Origin: UBA6182 sp964479585
GTDB lineage: Bacteria; Bacillota_I; Bacilli_A; Erysipelotrichales; Erysipelotrichaceae
DNA: 19,145 bases
Assembly (NCBI GenBank): GCA_964479585.1
Contig: CAYZMP010000031.1
Span: 1-19,145 of the forward strand
Reading direction: 5' to 3'
Under the pieces are notes generated by a model. The model worked only from the letters and a program-made list of their open reading frames with translations. It ran no database searches and was not told the origin of the DNA. The translations under genes and the position numbers were made by a program. Below are positions 14,524 to 19,145 of this stretch, one piece after another; within the stretch, counting starts at the first letter, position 1, and the number at the start of each line of letters is the position of its first letter.

Positions 14524-14541
14524 AGTATAAGGAAGGTCAAT

Positions 14542-15504
14542 ATGATTAAAAAAATTGGTGTACTAACATCTGGTGGAGATTCTCCTGGTATGAATGCCGC
14601 AATTCGAGCGGTTGTTAGAAGCGCTTTACATAGCAACATTCAAGTAATGGGAATCAACAATGGATACAAAGGATTAATTGAAGACGATATGTTTGAAATG
14701 AACCGATCTTCAGTGAGTGATATTTCTGCAAAAGGTGGAACTATATTAGGTTCAGCTCGACTTGAGGAATTCAAGTTTGAGAAAACGCAAAAAAAGGCTG
14801 TAGAAATACTTAAAAAAAGAGAAATAGATGCATTAGTTGTCATTGGTGGTGATGGAACATACAAAGGAGCGCATGCTTTAGTAAAATATGGTATCAATAC
14901 CGTTGGGTTACCAGGCACTATTGATAATGATATTTCATCGACTGATTACACGATTGGATTTGATACTGCTCTAAACACAATTATTGAAGCGATTGATAAA
15001 CTACGTGACACATCAAGTAGTCATCATCGTTGTTCAATAATCGAAGTAATGGGAAATCGATGTGCTGATTTAGCTATCTTTGCTGGGTTATCATGTGGTG
15101 CTGAGCTAATTGTGACACCACAGGTTGCTTACAACGAACAAACAGTACTCGAGTTAATCAATTATTATGAAAAGACAAAAAAGAAACGTCATGCCATTGT
15201 AATTGTGACTGAAAAGATTACGGATGTTGAACATCTAGCTAAGAAAGTAACGATTCACACTGGTTTTAGTGGTCGTGCAACTGTTTTAGGTCATATACAA
15301 CGTGGAGGATCACCTAGTGCCTCTGATCGTATGTTAGCCACAAGAATGGGTGATAAAGCAGTACAAGTGCTCTTAGAAGGTAAAGTAGGGCATTGTGTGG
15401 GGATTGTAGATAATCATATTGTCTCGATGCCAATTATGGAAGCGTTAAAAATTCCAATGGCCGATCGAAATGATTTAATCGCGTTACATGAACGCATTGT
15501 ATAG
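14542..15504 (+). CDS. pfkA: ATP-dependent 6-phosphofructokinase
   Basis: A 320-residue kinase, the same length as the well-studied bacterial tetramers, making fructose 1,6-bisphosphate. SGGDSPGMNAAIR is the N-terminal phosphate-binding loop. GGDGTYKGA with Gly rather than Asp at the key position points to ATP rather than pyrophosphate as donor. GLPGTIDNDI carries the catalytic Asp, IGFDTALNT and IEVMGNRCADLA are substrate-site motifs, and GHIQRGG is near the C-terminus. GGAAGG lies five bases before the ATG. Followed by pyk after eight bases, as in Bacillus. Allosteric control by PEP/ADP is usual in the family. Confidence 0.97.
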   Translation: MIKKIGVLTSGGDSPGMNAAIRAVVRSALHSNIQVMGINNGYKGLIEDDMFEMNRSSVSDISAKGGTILGSARLEEFKFEKTQKKAVEILKKREIDALVVIGGDGTYKGAHALVKYGINTVGLPGTIDNDISSTDYTIGFDTALNTIIEAIDKLRDTSSSHHRCSIIEVMGNRCADLAIFAGLSCGAELIVTPQVAYNEQTVLELINYYEKTKKKRHAIVIVTEKITDVEHLAKKVTIHTGFSGRATVLGHIQRGGSPSASDRMLATRMGDKAVQVLLEGKVGHCVGIVDNHIVSMPIMEALKIPMADRNDLIALHERIV

Positions 15505-15512
15505 GAGGAAAC

Positions 15513-16937
15513 ATGCAAGATATTAGAAAAACAAAGATTATTTGTACGATAGGACCAGCGAGTGATAATCCGCAGATGATTGAAGCTTTAGCAACAGCAG
15601 GAATGAATATTTGTCGATTAAACTTCTCTCATGAAAATCATACACAACATGCAAAACGAATAGAAATGATTCGTGAGGTATCGGATCGTACTGGTTTTAA
15701 CTTAGCCATTATGCTTGATACAAAAGGTCCAGAAATTCGTTGTGATGAAATTGAAAATGGAAGCATGGAAGTAGAGACAGGTCAAATTATTGATATTGTA
15801 AAAGGACCAGTTGTAGGAAATAAAGAGCGCTTTTCCATTACTCCAAATGAAGTGTTTGATGATGTAGAAGCTAATCAAGCTGTACTTATTGATGATGGGA
15901 AAATTAGTTTAACGATTATTGAAAAACACAGTGACAAATTAGTTTGTCGTGTTGAAAACCCTGGGACAATTAAAACTCGTAAAGGAGTTAATGTTCCTAA
16001 TGTGAAGTTATCAATGCCATTTATTTCAAAAAAAGATGATGAAGACATTCGCTTTGGCTGTGCTCAAGATGTGGACTTTATTGCCGCATCGTTTGTACGT
16101 AGAGCAGAGGATGTTGCTGAAATCCGTCAAATCATGAAAGAAGAAGGCAATGAAAATATTCAGATAATTTCAAAAATAGAAAACCAAGAAGGTGTTGATA
16201 ACCTTCGTGAAATTCTTGAAATATCCGATGGTGTAATGGTTGCTCGTGGTGATTTAGGCGTTGAGGTAAGCTTAGCATTAGTACCTATTTATCAAAAGAA
16301 AATCATTGCAACAGCCAATGAATTTGGTAAACCAGTTGTAACTGCAACCCATATGTTAGAGTCGATGATGAATAACCCTCGTCCAACACGTGCGGAAGCA
16401 AACGATGTTGCTAATGCTGTTTTAGATGGTACGGATTGCATTATGCTTTCTGGTGAGTCAGCAGTAGGGGCATATCCAATTGAAGCAGTTAAAACAATGG
16501 ATAAAATTGCAAAATCAGTAGAAGAAATTATTCCATATCGCAAAAATTTAGAACATGCAATTCAATCTAGTCATCGAACAGTACAAGATGCTATTGGTAT
16601 ATCGGTGTGTGAATCCGCACTAAACTTAGATGATGTTGAAGGTATAGTAGCCTTTACTCAAGGTGGTTCTACTGCTCGACGAGTATCAAAATTTAGACCA
16701 CCAGTACCAATATTTGCTGTTACATTTACCAAAAGTACACAACGTAAACTAGAATGTAACTGGGGAGTTATTCCAATATATTCAGATGTTCAAAATGAAA
16801 TGACAAATGATGATGAGTTAGCTAGTATTATTGCAAAAAACTTTGGTATCCCAATTGGAAAGCAAGTTATAATTACAGCAGGTTATCCAACGGGAGAAGG
16901 TACTGCCAATATGCTTAAAGTTGTGGATGTTAAATAG
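15513..16937 (+). CDS. pyk: Pyruvate kinase
   Basis: A 474-residue enzyme converting PEP and ADP to pyruvate and ATP. TKIICTIGPAS and NICRLNFSHE begin the TIM barrel; MLDTKGPEIR precedes the B domain (about 70-170). ISKIENQEG contains the catalytic Lys, VARGDLGVE the metal-binding acid, and ATHMLESM with NPRPTRAEANDVANAVLDG the active-site signature. The length shows that the extra C-terminal PEP-utiliser-like domain of Bacillus pyruvate kinase is missing, as in E. coli PykF. AGGAGG overlaps the pfkA stop, linking the two reactions in one unit. Confidence 0.97.
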   Translation: MQDIRKTKIICTIGPASDNPQMIEALATAGMNICRLNFSHENHTQHAKRIEMIREVSDRTGFNLAIMLDTKGPEIRCDEIENGSMEVETGQIIDIVKGPVVGNKERFSITPNEVFDDVEANQAVLIDDGKISLTIIEKHSDKLVCRVENPGTIKTRKGVNVPNVKLSMPFISKKDDEDIRFGCAQDVDFIAASFVRRAEDVAEIRQIMKEEGNENIQIISKIENQEGVDNLREILEISDGVMVARGDLGVEVSLALVPIYQKKIIATANEFGKPVVTATHMLESMMNNPRPTRAEANDVANAVLDGTDCIMLSGESAVGAYPIEAVKTMDKIAKSVEEIIPYRKNLEHAIQSSHRTVQDAIGISVCESALNLDDVEGIVAFTQGGSTARRVSKFRPPVPIFAVTFTKSTQRKLECNWGVIPIYSDVQNEMTNDDELASIIAKNFGIPIGKQVIITAGYPTGEGTANMLKVVDVK

Positions 16938-16946
16938 GAGCTCAAC

Positions 16947-17846
16947 ATGAAAAAATACATAGGTGTAGATCTAGGTGGCACACAAGCACGTGCTGCATTA
17001 GTAAGTGAAGATGGAAAAATATTACAAATTGTAACGAATCCTTCTAAAGCACAAGAAGATGCACAAACCATTGTCGATAATCTTGTAAGTACAATTCAAC
17101 AACTTGATTTGGATGATTCTGTTGTAGGGATAGGATTAGGTGTTCCAGGACCTGTTGATACAATTAATGGGAAAATGGTCATGGCCACAAACATTCCAGC
17201 ACTCAGCGGCTACAACATGCAACAGGCTATCTCAGAGCGGTTAAACTTACCGACGTTTATGGACAATGATGCAAATGTTGCAGGATTGGCTGAGGCACTT
17301 GTTGGTGCTGGTAAGGACAAACCAATAGTGTATTATGTAACTCATTCCACAGGAATTGGTGGTGCACTTATTGTACATGGTCAATGTATTTCCGGTGCTC
17401 ATGGTCATGCAGGAGAGATTGGTAACATTATCATTGATCGTAATCGCAAAAAAATAAATAATCTGAATGCTGGATCAATTGAAACCGAAGCAAGTGGACC
17501 AGCCATTTTACGACGTGCACAAGAAAGTGTATCATCAGACATTAAAAGTACAAAAGAGTTGTTTGACTTAGCAAGAGAAAACAATGAACAAGCGATCGAT
17601 TTGGTTGATGAAATTGCACATGATTTTGCGATTATGTTATCAAGCATTGCTCATGTTGTTGATCCAGATGCGTTTGTCTTTGGTGGAGGAGTAACCAAAT
17701 CTAAAGATGTTTATTTTGATAAGGTTATGAAATACTTTAAAAATCATGTTCATAAACACATGAGAGATACTGAGTTTTTATTTGCTCAACTTGAAGAACC
17801 AGGCATTGTTGGAGCAGCAATGTTACCAAAATCGAAAGGAATTTAG
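16947..17846 (+). CDS. ROK-family sugar kinase (probable glucokinase) without the zinc motif
   Basis: A 299-residue ROK protein. IGVDLGGTQARAALV is the ATP phosphate-binding motif, GIGLGVPGPVD follows, and DNDANVAGLAEALVGAG gives the catalytic Asp of the DNDAN motif. GHAGEIGN is the sugar-binding segment with its Glu. The usual zinc ligands are all replaced: the His after GE-x-G is N160, and the three Cys of CxCGxxGCxE are I170, N172 and S177, while the final Glu (E179) remains. Such zinc-free ROK kinases occur in some Firmicutes. With no DNA-binding domain and a position beside pfkA and pyk, glucose phosphorylation is likely, but another hexose is possible. AGGAG (16936-16940) overlaps the pyk stop. 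Confidence 0.88.
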   Translation: MKKYIGVDLGGTQARAALVSEDGKILQIVTNPSKAQEDAQTIVDNLVSTIQQLDLDDSVVGIGLGVPGPVDTINGKMVMATNIPALSGYNMQQAISERLNLPTFMDNDANVAGLAEALVGAGKDKPIVYYVTHSTGIGGALIVHGQCISGAHGHAGEIGNIIIDRNRKKINNLNAGSIETEASGPAILRRAQESVSSDIKSTKELFDLARENNEQAIDLVDEIAHDFAIMLSSIAHVVDPDAFVFGGGVTKSKDVYFDKVMKYFKNHVHKHMRDTEFLFAQLEEPGIVGAAMLPKSKGI

Positions 17847-17847
17847 A

Positions 17848-19077
17848 ATGAACGAGAAGTTATTAAAAAAATATGCAAAACTAGCGGTAGAAGTCGGTGT
17901 TAATGTTCAAAAAGATCAAACATTAGTAATCAATGCACCTGTTGAAGCAGCACAATTTGTTCGTTATGTTGTGGATGCGGCATACCAAGCGCAAGCTGGG
18001 TATGTGTATGTACGATGGAATGATGATAAGACAAGCAAACTTAGTTATCAACATGCTAATTTAGATCGTTTAAAAAAGGTTGATGAATGGGTTGTAAACC
18101 AATATCAATCCTTTGTGGATGAAAATGCATGTGCTTTATCCATTTATGCACCTTCACCTGGATTATTAGCAGATGTGGATGGTGAAAGAGTCTCAGCAGT
18201 TCAAAAAGAGATGCAAAAAGCGATTGGTTTCTATCGTGAACACATGATGGCGAATAAATCTCAATGGTCATTAGTGTCTGTACCTACTCAAGATTGGGCA
18301 AAGAAAATATTTCCTAATGAGACAACTGAAAATGGTATCAAGAAACTATGGGAAGCTATTTTATCAGCCGTGCGTGTCAGTGAAGACAATGATCCAGTAG
18401 CAGAGTGGAAACAACACAATGAAAACTTAGCTCGTATTAATAAAAAACTAAATGATTATCAGTTTGATACGTTGCACTTTACAAATGCTTTAGGTACCGA
18501 TTTAAAAGTAGGATTAGTAGAAAATCATCGTTGGGCAGGAGGAATGGAACATGCGCAAAACAATGCTGTGTTTAATCCTAACATTCCAACAGAAGAAACA
18601 TTTACAATGCCTCATGCTAAAAAGACAAATGGGAAAGTTGTAGCTACAAAGCCATTAAATTACCAAGGACGATTAATTGAAGATTTCACTTTAACATTTA
18701 AAGATGGGAAAGTTGTTGAAGCGATTGCACTAAAAGAGCAAGCAACATTAGACACACTTTTAAATACCGATGAAGGAAGTCGTTATTTAGGAGAAGTAGC
18801 ACTAATCTCGCATGATTCTCCAATAAGCAATACAAATATTTTGTTTTACAACACACTCTTTGATGAAAATGCGTCATGCCATTTAGCGCTAGGTAGAGCT
18901 TATCCAATGAATGTTGAAGGTGGATTAGAGAAAAATGAAGAACAACTAAAAGAAGTTGGAATGAATTTTTCAATGAACCATGAGGACTTTATGTTTGGTA
19001 GTGCTGATATGAAAGTTGTTGGAATTAAAGACGATAAAGAAGTGGTTATTTTTGAAAATGGAAACTTCATTATATAA
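17848..19077 (+). CDS. M29-family leucyl aminopeptidase (AmpS type)
   Basis: A 409-residue cytoplasmic metallo-aminopeptidase of family M29 (AmpS/aminopeptidase T). All expected metal and catalytic residues are present at the family positions: E250 (NIPTEE), E316 (LGEVAL), H345 (NASCHLALG), H378 and D380 (MNHEDFMFGS). The surrounding segments TDEGSRYLGEVAL and SPISNTNILFYNTLFDENASCH are very strongly conserved. It probably trims N-terminal residues from peptides using two Co, Zn or Mg ions. The ATG at 17848 is supported by AAAGGAA (17836-17842) and starts one base after the ROK kinase stop, so it is co-translated with the glycolytic genes. The longer TTG frame at 17782 would overlap that gene and is rejected. 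Confidence 0.95.
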   Translation: MNEKLLKKYAKLAVEVGVNVQKDQTLVINAPVEAAQFVRYVVDAAYQAQAGYVYVRWNDDKTSKLSYQHANLDRLKKVDEWVVNQYQSFVDENACALSIYAPSPGLLADVDGERVSAVQKEMQKAIGFYREHMMANKSQWSLVSVPTQDWAKKIFPNETTENGIKKLWEAILSAVRVSEDNDPVAEWKQHNENLARINKKLNDYQFDTLHFTNALGTDLKVGLVENHRWAGGMEHAQNNAVFNPNIPTEETFTMPHAKKTNGKVVATKPLNYQGRLIEDFTLTFKDGKVVEAIALKEQATLDTLLNTDEGSRYLGEVALISHDSPISNTNILFYNTLFDENASCHLALGRAYPMNVEGGLEKNEEQLKEVGMNFSMNHEDFMFGSADMKVVGIKDDKEVVIFENGNFII

Positions 19078-19145
19078 AGTTTATTTGCAAAAAAGGGGCC
19101 TATAAAGTTTGTAGGGGTTCACAAGAAATAACCCTTTAAAGTTTG
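19078..19145 (+). repeat. Short intergenic tail with direct repeat TAAAGTTTG
   Basis: Downstream of the aminopeptidase the nine-base unit TAAAGTTTG occurs at 19103-19111 and again at 19137-19145, the window end. CCTA/TAGG arms flank the first copy, and GGGTT (19115-19119) can pair with AACCC (19130-19134). On the minus strand this region reads as small hairpins followed by CCCCTTTTTT, so it might terminate a gene entering from the right. The window ends before it can be judged. Confidence 0.3.

Noticed and set aside
1..19145. Transfer RNA genes, CRISPR arrays, insertion sequences or phage genes
   Set aside because: No regularly spaced repeats, transposase or integrase motifs, or cloverleaf sequences were seen; the window is almost fully occupied by recognisable chromosomal genes.

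Overview
The window is a compact, AT-rich chromosomal segment from a low-GC Gram-positive bacterium (Firmicutes, class Bacilli in the wide sense; an Erysipelotrichia-, Haloplasma- or Izemoplasma-like lineage would fit). The signs are strong AGGAGG ribosome sites, sigma-A type promoters, U-tailed terminators, the Firmicute-only replication proteins DnaB and DnaI, and a PyrR-type attenuator. UGA is used as a stop (radC, mreC), so the Mycoplasma code is excluded. MreC and MreD argue for a walled, elongated cell. No mobile element, CRISPR array, tRNA or rRNA was seen.

Layout. (1) 1-1386: a four-gene operon of small proteins (unknown; SADGD-type beta protein; DUF2089 zinc-ribbon/HTH regulator; SHOCT-like plus SADGD protein). 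Its terminator appears to lie inside the convergent HAD phosphatase gene. (2) 1306-2128: Cof-type HAD phosphatase on the minus strand. (3) 2193-3671: promoter, PyrR-like attenuator and uracil permease, ending at a bidirectional terminator shared with (4) a minus-strand GPH-family sugar:cation symporter. (5) 5070-8422: a 42-residue membrane microprotein missed by ordinary gene length cut-offs, radC, then mreC-mreD and a ZnuA-fold lipoprotein that has lost its metal ligands. (6) 8467-14509: DNA repair/replication block polA-mutM-coaE-dnaB-dnaI with overlaps or gaps of a few bases. (7) 14515-19077: pfkA-pyk-ROK sugar kinase-M29 aminopeptidase, a glycolysis-centred unit with minimal spacing.

How the genes fit together. 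Most of the window is housekeeping: lesion repair and replication initiation (polA, mutM, dnaB, dnaI), CoA synthesis, upper and lower glycolysis, uracil salvage and cell elongation. The gene order looks like a condensed version of the Bacillus order radC-mreBCD and pfkA-pyk...polA-mutM-coaE...dnaB-dnaI, with mreB, minCD and nrdR absent from their usual places.

I found no clear new defence or mobile system. The parts most worth a second look are the metal-ligand-free ZnuA-like lipoprotein beside mreCD, the hidden microprotein before radC, the DUF2089/SADGD operon with its duplicated beta motif, and the terminator embedded in an antisense gene. All promoter, terminator and RNA-structure calls were made by eye.
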